Shown here piece by piece: positions 44,845 through 55,815 of a stretch of DNA of 64,000 nucleotides (positions are counted from its first letter, which is position 1; every line of letters begins with the position of its first letter). The position numbers were made by a program, and so were the translations under genes. The notes under the pieces were generated by a model. That model made no database searches. It saw only the letters and a list, made by a program, of their open reading frames with translations, and was not told where the DNA came from. Location: NCBI GenBank assembly GCA_038373885.1, contig JAWZYV010001829.1, positions 992,001-1,056,000 on the forward strand, in the 5' to 3' direction. Source of the DNA: Cheiracanthium punctorium. Taxonomy: Eukaryota; Arthropoda; Arachnida; Araneae; Cheiracanthiidae.

Positions 44845-45612
44845 CTGTACTTGCTGACAACTATGCCATTTTGGGGATTCCAGCCCCGACCAGATGGCTC
44901 GGAAAATCGGATCAAGACAGTAATCCTAGTTACCATATACTATATCAATGGTTCATGTGTTATACTGGTTTAGTAGAAGGAAAGACAAATGGAGCAATTT
45001 TGGAACTTGAACGACGCTGAAAGTTTTCTTTTTCTTTACATAAGATTTTATTAAGGAACGTAATCCTACGTTAAAAAAGACAAACAACTGAGTTGGAGTT
45101 ACCCTGATTTTTTTTCCACGACTAACTCGCTCAATTGATCCAAATATATTTTGAGTCATTTCTCGGTATGCTTCTAAAGAATTTAATCTCTCAACTACAC
45201 GTTCTTTTTTTCCAAGAATGTAAGTCGAATTGCCTTCTTGCCATCCGCCTTTCCAGAAAAGAGAAGGGGACCGCTAGAAATAAAAAAAGTATACCACAAA
45301 AAGAAGAAAAGAGCAAAAAAAGAAGAAAATAGTTCTAATTGTTCCACCGTTTACTTTATTCTGGGTTAGTATTGTCTTAGGCGTGACAGATGATTCGAAA
45401 TAACAAGCTCAAGATAGATGGGTTCGGGAATTCAAGATCGCTCTTTCCACGAAGTCAAAATAAAACGCAACATTCTCTACATCTCTTTCGTAAAGGGACG
45501 CTTTTTTTTCCCGCAATTTTGATTATTTGTTTCTTTTTTCGACTGTATTAAAGGTAACAGATACAGAAGTATACCTTCTGTATGTTCCTTATTTGGAGTA
45601 TTTCGGATGTGT
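44845..45612. other. Intergenic, nothing recognised
   Basis: Purine-rich low-complexity runs near 45270-45330; no motif-bearing ORF. Confidence 0.4.
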
Positions 45613-45620
45613 TGGATGAT

Positions 45621-46195
45621 CACTGGCGGTTCCTAAATTTGAGCACGTGAACTCCCAGAGGAAAAACTAAAAACTAAACACATTAGCAAATTACATTAAA
45701 AATGAAATTAGTAAACTTCTAGATTTTTTGTGAATTTAAAACATGAATTTTACTCTCCCCCCCCCCACTATTATTAAATACGCTTATTATTGTTAACGCA
45801 CTGCATCGTAGGTTACTACAGCCATGAGCGCCGACAGAATATTTCCCGGGGGGGGGGGGCAAAGAGTACTTCAACGTATGGTTACCATGTTGGAAAGAGC
45901 AAAAAAGCAAGGGAAAACACTGTATACAAAAATCCAGGGGCCATTGCCCCCTTGCCCTGTGCTGTTGGCGCCCATGACTACAGCATAGTATTTCATCGCT
46001 CGCACGCACGTGCGATCGGCCAAATGGCCTTCTGAACCGGTCTCTGAGAGAAGACGCGAAGAGAGGTGCGGGAGAAGTTAGGCGCTGCTGATATCACTCC
46101 ATTCGCATACTTTTACTGTGCTCACGGACGATTTTTTTTTTCCGTTACCTCTTCCGTATTCTCCCTTGGTTTCTTATGTTCGGTTGGCTAATTCG

Positions 46196-46228
<33 letters not shown>

Positions 46229-46583
46229 TTCTTTAATTTTATCATTTTTCACAACAGTATTTTTTAAGAACTAGTGTAAATAATTAAGATGAAGATGAGA
46301 GTAAAATAAATGTTTTGGACCTAAAGCAATTACATTTTTCAATATTATCCTTTGAAAAATAACTGAAGTAAAAAATCAAGACAACAATTTTGCTAAAACT
46401 TATCTTGGTGACGAAATTAAAGGGCCAAAGATTACTTGTTTTCTTTCAGTTGCATACATTGTTTTCTTTTAACTGCTAGAAATGCAAATATATTTTAGCT
46501 TGTAAGGTGCGTCGTATCTGCATATTTAATTTGCGAAATTTATTTTGTAAACCTCCATTTAAATAACCCACGAGCCGCCACTG
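45621..46583. mobile_element. 963-bp hAT-like element, same ends as 30785-31818
   Basis: Left end CACTGGCGGTTCCTAAATTT (one substitution in the first CAGTGGCGG) and right end ACCCACGAGCCGCCACTG. Flanks TGGATGAT and TTGATTAT agree at 6 of 8. It is interrupted by the 154-bp MITE at 45823-45976. An (ATT)n run lies at 46199-46228. No transposase. Confidence 0.78.
45823..45976. mobile_element. 154-bp hAT MITE nested in the 963-bp element
   Basis: Ends CATGAGCGCCGACAG and ...CTGTTGGCGCCCATG match at 13 of 15, with exact 8-bp TSD ACTACAGC (45815-45822 and 45977-45984). It contains a G tract at 45849-45859 and GGGGCCATTGCCCCC near the right end. Confidence 0.92.
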
Positions 46584-46639
46584 TTGATTATATACAATTC
46601 TCCAAATATTAATGACGGCTAGTGGCTATAAGGTGAAAG

Positions 46640-46848
46640 GTTAGTTAATATCGAGGCTATATCAAAAACGGTTTAATCAGTGTGACACCCTCTAAGTAAT
46701 ATACTACTTGTTTAACACTATGACGGCTTGTGGGGAGGCTTTCTTATCAATGCACGGTAAGCACATACTATATTAGTTGGACCTTTCACGAGATGTAAAA
46801 AAAAATCATAATATTTCCGTTTTTGATATAACCTGTATATTGACTAAC
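46640..46848. mobile_element. ~209-bp inverted-repeat MITE, mariner-like ends
   Basis: Arms of ~30 bp: GTTAGTTAATATCGAGGCTA at 46640 and its counterpart ending CCTGTATATTGACTAAC at 46848. Both contain TATATCAAAAACGG or its complement. If the outer arms are target sequence, the element proper starts near C46652 and is TA-flanked on the right. Confidence 0.65.
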
Positions 46849-46952
46849 AATTCACTTTCTTTCCATTGTTGTGCTGCTAAAGGTTTCTTCCATAATAATA
46901 ATGTACTTTCTTCAGCAACTGATGATTTTTGACATGAATGCGTACCGTAAAA

Positions 46953-47125
46953 AAGCCAACTTTTCCGGAATATAATTAAAAACTTGTACTCAACTGTTAT
47001 TTTTTACTTAAATTCCGCAAATTTTGATGATAAGCCCCAGGATCAATTTTTATTTCAAAAAAGTATTTTAAAAAATTACTCTACGCAAAAAGTTGTTATT
47101 TCTATTCCGGAGTAGTTGGCAACTC
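46953..47125. mobile_element. Family C MITE copy
   Basis: AAGCCAACTTTTCCGGAATA at the left mirrors TATTCCGGAGTAGTTGGCAA at the right. AT-rich centre, no ORF. Confidence 0.7.
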
Positions 47126-47228
47126 TAGTGTACACCCACCCCCTCGCGAAAAAGTAATCCAGTGCAAGCAAGTCAATTTTCGAAAGTCATTGACGAAAAC
47201 GTGTCTGCGCAAATCGGTCCACAAAAAT

Positions 47229-47421
47229 ATGTCGACAGAAAAACTCGGAGTCAATGAAATAGCACTCTAGTGCTATAAATCAATCTTTGTTGGATAGAGT
47301 TAGAATTGTTTTGAGAACGTTCTCGCGATTAGCTTCGGATTTGCAAGATGCCTCTATGATATCCTCTGACAGCGTTGGTCACTGATATTGCGAATCCCCT
47401 CTTTTGCCGATCGAACTCGCA
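47229..47421. repeat. ~190-bp direct repeat, copy I
   Basis: It matches 48343-48521 throughout: ATGTCGACAG.A..AACTCGGAG, GAAATAGCACT.TAGTGCTAT, TTTGTTGGAT, GAGAACGTTCTC, TCTATGATATCCT.TGACAGCG, CCCCTTTTGCCGAT.GAACTCGCA. The 12-bp palindrome GAGAACGTTCTC is at 47313-47324. The block between the two copies holds the reversed 160-bp units. Confidence 0.85.
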
Positions 47422-47799
47422 CACACAACGTTGTTCTTTATAAGAAAAAAATAATTTAGTGTATGCTAATAGTTTCTCATATTTCTTATTATCTGTGTTT
47501 TTTAAAAATAAAATATTAGTTTTTCATAAAATTGACATGAAATTTCTGTCGCCCACGAATATTTTTTTGGGTGGAAGTGCAGTATTACACCTTGAATCGT
47601 TCTCTTCATAGGGAGTAATGTTGCCCCCCCCCTGGGTGCCCCCATATAAAACGGTCAACATTAAGGGTTTCTTTCTTGGTGAATGCCTCATGGGCAAGTG
47701 CCAGGCCTTAAATAAATAAATGAAATAAAACAAATAAATAAAATAAATACATAAGCACCTGAAAAAGTTTCATATTTTAAATATGCACTAAGGTGCTAT

Positions 47800-48180
47800 G
47801 TATTAAAAGCGTATCAGAATCCATGCGTCGTCCATATTTTTCGTCCTTATTTCATTAAGCTCGAAATTGTATCGTTTTTCATTTGTATGCCGTATTTTTT
47901 TTTTCCTTGTTCCATAAAACACTTTGATGGAATCGAAATCTATACTAAAATTTCATGCTAAATCTGTTTAATAATCTTTGCCAAGCATGTTCTAACTATA
48001 CTCCACCTTTATAAATACTGTTTGGAATGTGCATCATAATCCATGAGTGTGTTGTGTTTGTCTTTTTTGTTTCATAAAATACTTTCACAATAGAAATGTG
48101 CATATAAATCGCCTTCTAAAACTGCTTTACAATATTGGTCAGGGATATTCTAACGATATTTCTAGTTTGTAAGAAACTAA
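47800..48180 (-). repeat. ~160-bp tandem unit, locus 3 (reverse orientation)
   Basis: Read on the minus strand it shows the same order as loci 1 and 2: a TGCTTGGCA-type start, GACAAACACAACACACTCAT, ATTATGATGCACATTCCAAA, then CAGTATTTATAAAGGTGGAG. About two units are visible. Confidence 0.7.
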
Positions 48181-48342
48181 AGCGGTTGCCAGTTTCTCGC
48201 TAAATATGGACGATATCGCCAAGCTAGGTTAAAGTTTCTTGGACTTATTTTTTAGCGCCAAACTTGGGGATAAATCATCAAAAATTGCAAACCTTGGTGA
48301 CTTTCAACATGTTATTCCCTCTATCTTCCGCGGTATCCGTAA

Positions 48343-48521
48343 CATGTCTACAGAATAACCTGGAGTGAACGAAATAGCACTAGTGCTATGAATCGTACTT
48401 TGTTGGATGTTTCGAGAACGTTCTCGATTCGATTCGCCGTTGTAAGATACCTCTATGATATCCTTTGACAGCGATGGTCACTGATATCGCGATATCTCCC
48501 CTTTTGCCGATGGAACTCGCA
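48343..48521. repeat. ~190-bp direct repeat, copy II
   Basis: Partner of 47229-47421, offset by about 1.1 kb in the same orientation. The palindrome GAGAACGTTCTC is at 48414-48425. A 113-codon ORF at 48465-48806 begins inside it and has no recognisable domain. Confidence 0.85.
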
Positions 48522-48999
48522 TTAATAGGCACTGCTCACGGAAAAGCGTGCATGGACCATACACTGAAAAAGAAAAAACGCCTCTGTTGCTGCAACAGGT
48601 GCTACAGACGGAGAAAGAAAGCGCAGGTACCTAACAACTGTTGCCATTCAGTCGAACAAAAAATTAAAAAAACAATAATAATAATGTTCGGAGCAACTAG
48701 ATTAGCTTTCATTGCAAGGCAATGCGTGACGGACGTCCATTTTCGGGTTTCTATTTATTTATTCGTTATGCGCTTTCTTTTCTTTTTCTCTTGTTTAATA
48801 ACTTAGATTACTACCAATGGGTTTAGAGGGCATTACACTCTGCTCTGTTGAATGTTGGTTAAGAAGGGTTTCGAATTACTTTATTCTAGTATGCGATTAT
48901 CTTGTACTTTGCGAGTTCATAGAAGTATGTCTCTTATAGGGCTTTGTCTCTTCCAGTGCCATAATTTTTATAACAAAGCATTTAGATAGGACCTAGGTC

Positions 49000-49414
49000 A
49001 ACACCTCCGACGTACATAAAGCCTAACCACTAAAACTTTGATGTCATCACTAAGCGGTCACGTAATGACTAAATCACAGTTTTAGTTTCATAAAATAAAA
49101 CTATTTAAAATTTCTGGTGTTTGCTACATAATATTAGAAAATATCTTAAATTAAAATTAAAATACCTTTCTGATACAAAATTATTCATTCCGATCTATTT
49201 CCTTATCATATTATCTAATTAGGCATGGTTAAAAACTGCCATTTGTCATAAAATTATATTTTTTATCTCGAATTATTAAAATAATTGCTATTCACAAACC
49301 AGAAAATTTTTATAGTTTTATTTTATGAAAGCAAACTTTTTATAATAAACTGCCACTGACGTCAAAGCTTGCTGACACAAAAGTTGTTAGGCTTTCTTCA
49401 TATACGAGGTGTTG
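49000..49414 (+). mobile_element. Family A MITE copy A9
   Basis: Ends AACACCTCCGACGTACATAA and ...TTTCTTCATATACGAGGTGTTG. The TSD CCTAGGTC / CCTAGATC agrees at 7 of 8 (48992-48999 and 49415-49422). TGACGTCA at 49357-49364. Confidence 0.85.
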
Positions 49415-49709
49415 CCTAGATCATCGCCACCTAGAAAGAAACACTGCCTGTCAAATTTGGAAGAAGTCAATGGGAGAGGTGAAACGATAGGTGGCGCCAC
49501 TTACGTTATATGTGTATCTAAATTAGAAATTAATATAATAATAAATTTCAACACCAGTATTTGTTAACAGTTATTGTAATAAAAAAAAATAATTTATACC
49601 ATGAATAACCATGCAATGCAAGTAAAGCCATCTATAGTTTCACCTCTCCAATTGAATTCTTCCAAATCTGACAGACAGCCTAAGATGAGAGCCGATGCCT
49701 CCTAACGGT

Positions 49710-52205
49710 TAGAGATGGCCAATGATTCGATGAGTCGAATCAGTGATTCGAATCTTGGTACTGAGTGGCTCAGTCTTTACACTCACTCTCTACTGATTCG
49801 AATCTCAAGCCCTCAACTGTGCGGAAATACATTCCAAGTACGAAGGGAAGGAAAACTTATTTTCCCTTTGCCGTTCCCAGAGATTTTCCCTTACTCTTTC
49901 AACTCTTTTCGACTCTTTACGACTCTGAGTCGATAGATGATTTGAAACAGCAAATGAGTGGGTGTGGGTGAGTTCGTCACTGAGTTGGTGCAGCAACGAA
50001 TCTTTACTGATTCAGTGTTTCGCTCTGTTTCGGTGATTGTATACGATCGTTGAGATTCGTCAGTTTTTCGAATCTTCTATCGACTCAGAGTCGAAAAGAG
50101 TTGAAAGGATGTTTCATTTAATTGGAGGTTTTTTTTCGAATCTTCTATCGACTCAAGAGTCGAAAGGAGTCGAAAAGAGTTGAAAGGATGTTTCATTTAA
50201 TTGAAGTTTTTTTTTTCGAATCTTTGGTGTTTCATTTCTTGGTTGGTGGTCGGATTTAAAGTTTCATCTGTCTCTGTCTGTGGGTGTGGAGTGGGTCGAA
50301 CATCGTTTGCTTTTGGCGGGGGGCATAGGCGTTACTTCCTAAGAGCAAGAGGGGTCAATCCCCCCCCGAAAAAAAATTAAGAAAATTCAAGTATCAGAGC
50401 TATTTATAATAACGATATTTTCTACAATCGGAAACATTTTGTCACCCCATCCAAATATTACATGCCAATTTACGCCAATGCTCGTGGAAGAGCGGGGGGT
50501 GTCTCAAAGTTGTTTAAACCTTTTTCCCTCGGGGGTACTCCCTCCTTCCAACTTGTCTGGCTGGTTTAATATTTGTTTAAAATTTTTTTGAAACATCCCT
50601 TTCCTACTTTTAACTTCAATATATGTCCCCCTGTCCCCACGCTCAAAAAAAAAAAAAAAAAAAAAAAACGGAACGTTAAGTTTACATGGTGGCGGGTTTT
50701 CATGTGAAGGGAAATAGAATGAAATAAAGTTAGGATTGTGCTTGTCACTTTTAATGAAGGATACAGGGGCGGTATTAAGCGCTCTCACAAAAGGACTTTG
50801 TAGTAAGCAAAATAACATTTCGCTTTATTGCTGCAGATTTCGTTTAAGATATTTTTTTACCTTGTTTTTCGTTTAAGGGGAATGATTTTATTTTCTTTCG
50901 TAATTCAGAGAAATACAAAATAGGGTCTAAAGCAGTGGCGTAGTTAGTGTTATTGACAGTGGCGTAGCCAGGATTTTATTTCGGGGTGGGCTGGGTATCA
51001 AATTTAAAGATAAAGTTCAATTGTAAGCTAAGTAAAGGGTCCCATTTTTTGGGGGGGGGGCAGCAGCCCCTCAGTAGGACTGGGCCAAAAATCGATAAAT
51101 ATCGACATATCGGTTTTACTTCAACATCAAATATCCGATATTCCCATTTTCATTTCAGTGAAATCTCGAACTCGATAAAGGTCAAAAATACAGGCCGGTC
51201 AGGGGCGTAGTCAGAAATTTTTCATGGGGGGGGTTATGACTACTGCAACTCATATATATGTATACGTGTGTGTGATAATGTAGTGAAGAATATACATTTT
51301 GTATGGCAAAAAATTCCTCAAGGGGGGGTTATGACCCCCTAACCCCCCCTTGGCTACGCCTCTGAGGCCGGCGATAAGAAAATCCTGAGATCAATACCAG
51401 CTTGTGATGCTTTTGCTACTGCTTTCTCTCCGTTGATGACGATGCCGGATCGCGGAAAAAACAGCTCCATGGTTTATTAGTCTAATTACCATAATTAATT
51501 AACGTATATCTCGGAACCTTCCCACCGTAGCGCGTTTTTAATGATTCTCGACCCCCCCTAGACTCAACACCCCACCGATACTTAAAATTTCGAATGCTTT
51601 GACACCAAACTTAACCTTTTAATCTTACAGGCCCAGGGGGTCATACGAAGCTCCCCTATATTTTCAATTTGGGCATTTTAAACACTAGCCTCCTCCGGCG
51701 GCATCTCCAAAGTCTGGAAACCATCCCAGAGCCAATTTCTACATGTTTGCAGTCCTTTTAAGCCTCAATCATGGTTAATTAGTCTAATTACCATAATTAA
51801 TTAACGGATATCTCGGAAACTATCCATCGGAGCGCGTTTTTATTGATTCTCTACCCCCCCTTGACGTCCACCCCCATCGATACATAAAATTTCGAATACT
51901 TTGACACCAAACTTAACCTTTTCATCTTACAGGCCCAGGGGGTCATACGAAGCTCCCCTGTATTTTCATTTCGGGCAGTTTAAACACTAGTTTTACTCGA
52001 GCAAGGAGAGAGAGATGCTAACTGCCCGAGAACTCAGCGGAGAAGAAACCCGATGAATGGGTGAAGGGTGTTTAAATAGTACGGCTTTCGGCGAAGAGAG
52101 AGGGAAAATTTCTTTAGTTGTTTTATTGATTCAAGATTCGAATCATCAAAGTAGTGAGTGAGTCGAGATTCGAATCAGTAAAATGAGTCGAACCGCCCAT
52201 CTCTT
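49710..52205 (+). mobile_element. Long hAT-like non-autonomous element, copy 4 (with internal duplication)
   Basis: 2496 bp. Starts TAGAGATGGCCAATGATTCG, ends ...AACCGCCCATCTCTT, exact 8-bp TSD CTAACGGT (49702-49709 and 52206-52213). It is about 300 bp longer than its relatives because the block containing the GGTTTATTAGTCTAATTACC-to-TTTAAACACTAG interval is present twice (51472-51690 and 51772-51989), separated by about 80 bp of unrelated sequence. A tract at 50645-50668. No transposase is encoded. Confidence 0.95.
51200..51364. mobile_element. hAT MITE nested inside copy 4
   Basis: Ends CAGGGGCGTAGTCAG and ...TTGGCTACGCCTCTG, with TSD AGGCCGGT (51192-51199) and AGGCCGGC (51365-51372), one substitution. 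Same site as in copies 1-3. Confidence 0.92.
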
Positions 52206-52579
52206 CTAACGGTATGAATAAATGTAATATAACGCCTTGCAATACATCTATTTTCATAAACTAAACTTGTTTAATATTTCTGGTGCGTACTACAACTATC
52301 AGACAATATCTTAAATTAAAGATAAAAATTGAAATGTTTTTCTGATACAAAAAATTCATAATGTCCCATATCTACATCATATATATTTAGGGGTGGTTAA
52401 AAGTTGCCATTTGTCGTAAGATTAGATTTTCTACCAAAAAGCATTAAAATGTTTTCTGCATGAAGAAATAAACTCACCACAAATTTTAAATAATTTTACT
52501 TTGTGAAATCAAAACTTCGTGGTTTGCTGCAATGGGCGTGGGTTTTTCCCAAACTAATTTTTGCAACATATTGTACTAA

Positions 52580-52720
52580 CCGCCGTATTCACCAAACACT
52601 TGACGCGTGAATTAACCCTAACACGCATGTTAAAGTCCTGGGTAAGATATCTTGCCGATGACTTTAACCACGTGTATTTGGTCTAATCCCCGTGCAAAGA
52701 ATATGGTGAATACGGCCGTA
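52580..52720. mobile_element. ~140-bp inverted-repeat MITE (CGCCGTATTCACCA ends)
   Basis: CCGCCGTATTCACCAAAC at the left is mirrored by ATGGTGAATACGGCCG at the right. The inside includes a second, weaker pairing (AACACGCATGTTAAAGTC and GACTTTAACCACGTGT). It sits within family A copy A10. Confidence 0.7.
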
Positions 52721-52937
52721 AGAGTTGTCCCGTAACTTCTTTTGCTATACTGGAGGTTATGCGCTTTATGCTGACATTCTGATGACGTAAAAGCGTCTGA
52801 TTCAGGCTTTCGGTATCTGGAAGGCATTGGCCAGATTCGAGCCGAGAACAAACCGCTTACCTGACGACAGCGAAAGTTGCGTAGACCCGAACAGCCATCA
52901 GGACCCTCTAGCTCGTGAAAAATTGTTGCGATTTGTT

Positions 52938-55807
52938 CAGTGCCGGATTAACAATATAGCCGAATTAGCAAATGCTACGGGCCCCGCGCGTTTACCTTGA
53001 AAGTTTTTGTCCTCTCACCTAAGATATAGCTTTTAAGCAAAAGATAAATATCACAATTCTTTCTTTCTTTCTTTTCTTCCTTTTTTTTTTTAATAAGACA
53101 ATTTTTGAAGCTGTATTATGGAACTGTAAATCAATTGTAGGTAACTCATGGAAAGAATATATATAAATTTAGTGTGGCTGTCGCATGCCTGCATTATTTA
53201 GTCAACTGATTACCTAGACTAAACTGAATGAGTATTCTAAAGGCAGCAACAAGAGACACAGAGGGTATTTTTAACACACAGAGGAACAAAAAATGCAGTA
53301 CCCAGAAAAAAAATTCAGAGAGGGTTCAAACGGCGGGAGAGGCAGAATTAAAAAAAAAAAAGCTCTGTCATTGGTACTACAATGCTGTTAAAATCAAGCA
53401 GGTTTATCTTTTTGTTGAGAAAAATCGCAACTCGGAGGAGCGGGTATCCAGACCCTTACTATATAGGACTACCTACCAATGTATGGCCTTTAAAAAATGC
53501 ATTCTTTACCAATAATGTTACAAGTTTGTCTTTATTTGTTGAATGAATCCAGAACTAAACAAATATAGAAAGAAAACTAAGTGTCAAAATGAAAGAACAG
53601 AGTCAGGGCAGGTTCAAGGACGTATTAATGACAAGGGGTCCGAGGGGGCGAACGCCCCTTCCGAGAAAAATGAAATTAATGTGAACAATTCGATTTTACT
53701 TCCATAAAATGGATGTGTATATGAATCTTCCACTTAACCGCCTCCACCCACAAAATTGCATTAATGCATCAGTAGGCCGGATTATTCATTAGGCTGAGTA
53801 GCCTATCGGCCTCGATCATTTCAGGAGATTTTCAGTAACAAATCGAATGAATTTTTTAATGAAGTTGTAATCAAACTTTACAAAATGACTCAATATAGAG
53901 GAACTATTTGTGACTATTTCTGAAGATTTTCTCTAGAAAGCGAGTTGAGAGTTGAGCTTCTGCATTTCCACGAGAGCTGGGGTCCATAGGAATGTAGGAA
54001 ATAAACGCGACCCATAAAAAAGACATTCCCTCTCGAAACAATAATTTTTATTTAAATATTGGATATAAACTTATTTTGTTTTGTAAATATTAGGATGGTA
54101 TTGAATCGGATGTTAGGCGGTCCCAAAAGTATTTTGTCTTAGAGTAAAGGCGGTGGCTTTGGCGAAATTCGAAGGTGTATGAAATAGGGAGTAAGCTATC
54201 ATTAGAAAGTTTCGGTGTTTGGCTCAATGTGTTTGGCTTGCTTTATTTTTATGTATTTATTTATTTACATTTTACAGTGTTTGAACACAATCGAGTTATT
54301 ATTTCACACAATAATTAGATATAGAATGTACGCAATTTTTTTTTTTTTGGGGGGGGGGGATCAGCAGTTCTGATTAATTATAATAGTTATTAAGGAAATT
54401 AACAGCGGTAAATATAAAAGATTGCTTTTGGCCGGTAGAAACCACAGGTCAGGGTCGCGAATGTCTGTAAGTTCGTTCGTATAAAATAATTAGAATGGGG
54501 AGGATCTTTGCACAAAGATAAGACGGTTGGGGTATTCGGGAAGCCATAAGCCCAGGCAAACTGAAAACAAAGGGTGTTTTTTGGTGCTCTTGCTCCACAA
54601 AGAAACTCACAAAATGCTTTATCACATTTAAGATTATTATATCCTGCGAAAAACATTCGAAAGTAATACGATAAAGAATGTTTTAACCGAATTTTTTATT
54701 ATTTATTATATCTATTATTCTAGTTAGAAAAGATACAATCCTCTTAGTGAGATTTCTTAAAACAAAATATTTTGTACCATTTTTACGAAGGTAGGTTCAA
54801 AAGTAATGCACGCATGCTTGTAGAACTCGAACGAAATGTCCTTTAGAAATGCGCTAAGCTGTATGTGGAAGTAACAGTCCCCCTCTGTACGCATGTGCAG
54901 TTTGAATGCGTTCCGTTCATGCAGTGTATTTTGAAAAGCGAAAGTATAATTGCGGTAGATCTGCCTATCCGCAGTTTTATTTCTTATGAATTAATTCATT
55001 AAATACATGAAGTTAAAAATATGCAAACTAATATTAGTAAAGACCTTCCAAATAATGGAATAATTTTACAAGTACCTATTTTTAGACGGGAAAAAACTGT
55101 ATTTTCACTCACAGTTTAAAGTGCATTTTGTTTTCGAAGGTTCTAAAAATTTTATAGAAACAATTATTATTGTATATATATAAACTTGTCAGGTTATATG
55201 TTTGCATATGGGAAAGGGTGGAGGGGGGTATTAGAAACTCGATATATGTACCCATGAACATTAACATTCATAAAAAAAAAGAGCTGTAGGTATAAATACC
55301 TTAAAACATCGTCAGTCTCGCTATCTATTTAGCCCCCCGCCTTGAATCCCCCCCCCCAAAATAGAGAACTTTATATTTTGAGGAGCACTTTTCCACATAC
55401 CAATTTATTTGAAGAAATTCATTTATCTAGTGTTAGCTACAATTTGCTCATATTAAATCAAGAAAAGTTCGTAAAAGTTGTGTTTCATTTTATTATCGCA
55501 CAAAACCTAGACACTTGCGCACCCAAGTGGGAGGAAGGGTTAGGATAAATTCCTCCCAGATCTAACGCGTAGATAGTTTTATTTACATCTTATTAGCATT
55601 AGCAATCCCATTAACAAATCAATTCACTCTAAAAATAAATTATAGTATAATTAGCACTATTTATTTTCTCGGTTAATTTATCTATACTACTATAATATGA
55701 GTGTGAACTCCTCCCCTTCAAACAAATAAAAAAATGGGTGCGTCACTGAACATGGGGCCCCTTGGTAACATTTGCTACGGGCCCCGCGCTGTCTTAATCC
55801 GGCACTG
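52938..55807. mobile_element. 2870-bp hAT-like element, non-autonomous
   Basis: Perfect 14-bp terminal inverted repeats CAGTGCCGGATTAA / TTAATCCGGCACTG and an exact 8-bp TSD GATTTGTT (52930-52937 and 55808-55815). Just inside both ends is a shared block, TGCTACGGGCCCCGCGC, in the same rather than inverted orientation. The length would allow a transposase, but no ORF exceeds 95 codons and none shows a hAT dimerisation region or BED finger. Inside are a T/G tract near 54341-54359 and a lone GTAGGTTCAAAAGTAATGCA near 54791 that resembles one end of a mariner. Confidence 0.93.
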
Positions 55808-55815
55808 GATTTGTT

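Larger units (their letters stand above)
49694..52829 (+). mobile_element. Family A MITE copy A10, split by hAT copy 4 and a small MITE
   Basis: Only about 16 bp of the left end (GATGCCTCCTAACGGT) precede hAT copy 4. The body resumes at 52214 (AATATTTCTGGTGCGTACTA, TTTTTCTGATACAAAA, CACAAATTTTAAATAATTTT) and the right end is TGACGTAAAAGCGTC...TTTCGGTATCTGGAAGGC. A non-family block at about 52520-52760 lies inside it, including the inverted-repeat element at 52580-52720. Confidence 0.7.

Noticed and set aside
47229..48521. LTR retrotransposon
   Set aside because: The direct repeats lack TG...CA ends, primer-binding site, polypurine tract and any gag or pol coding sequence.
54791..54960. Complete mariner element starting GTAGGTTCAAAAGTAATGCA
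   Set aside because: Only one possible terminal repeat; no opposite end, no transposase motif in the following sequence.
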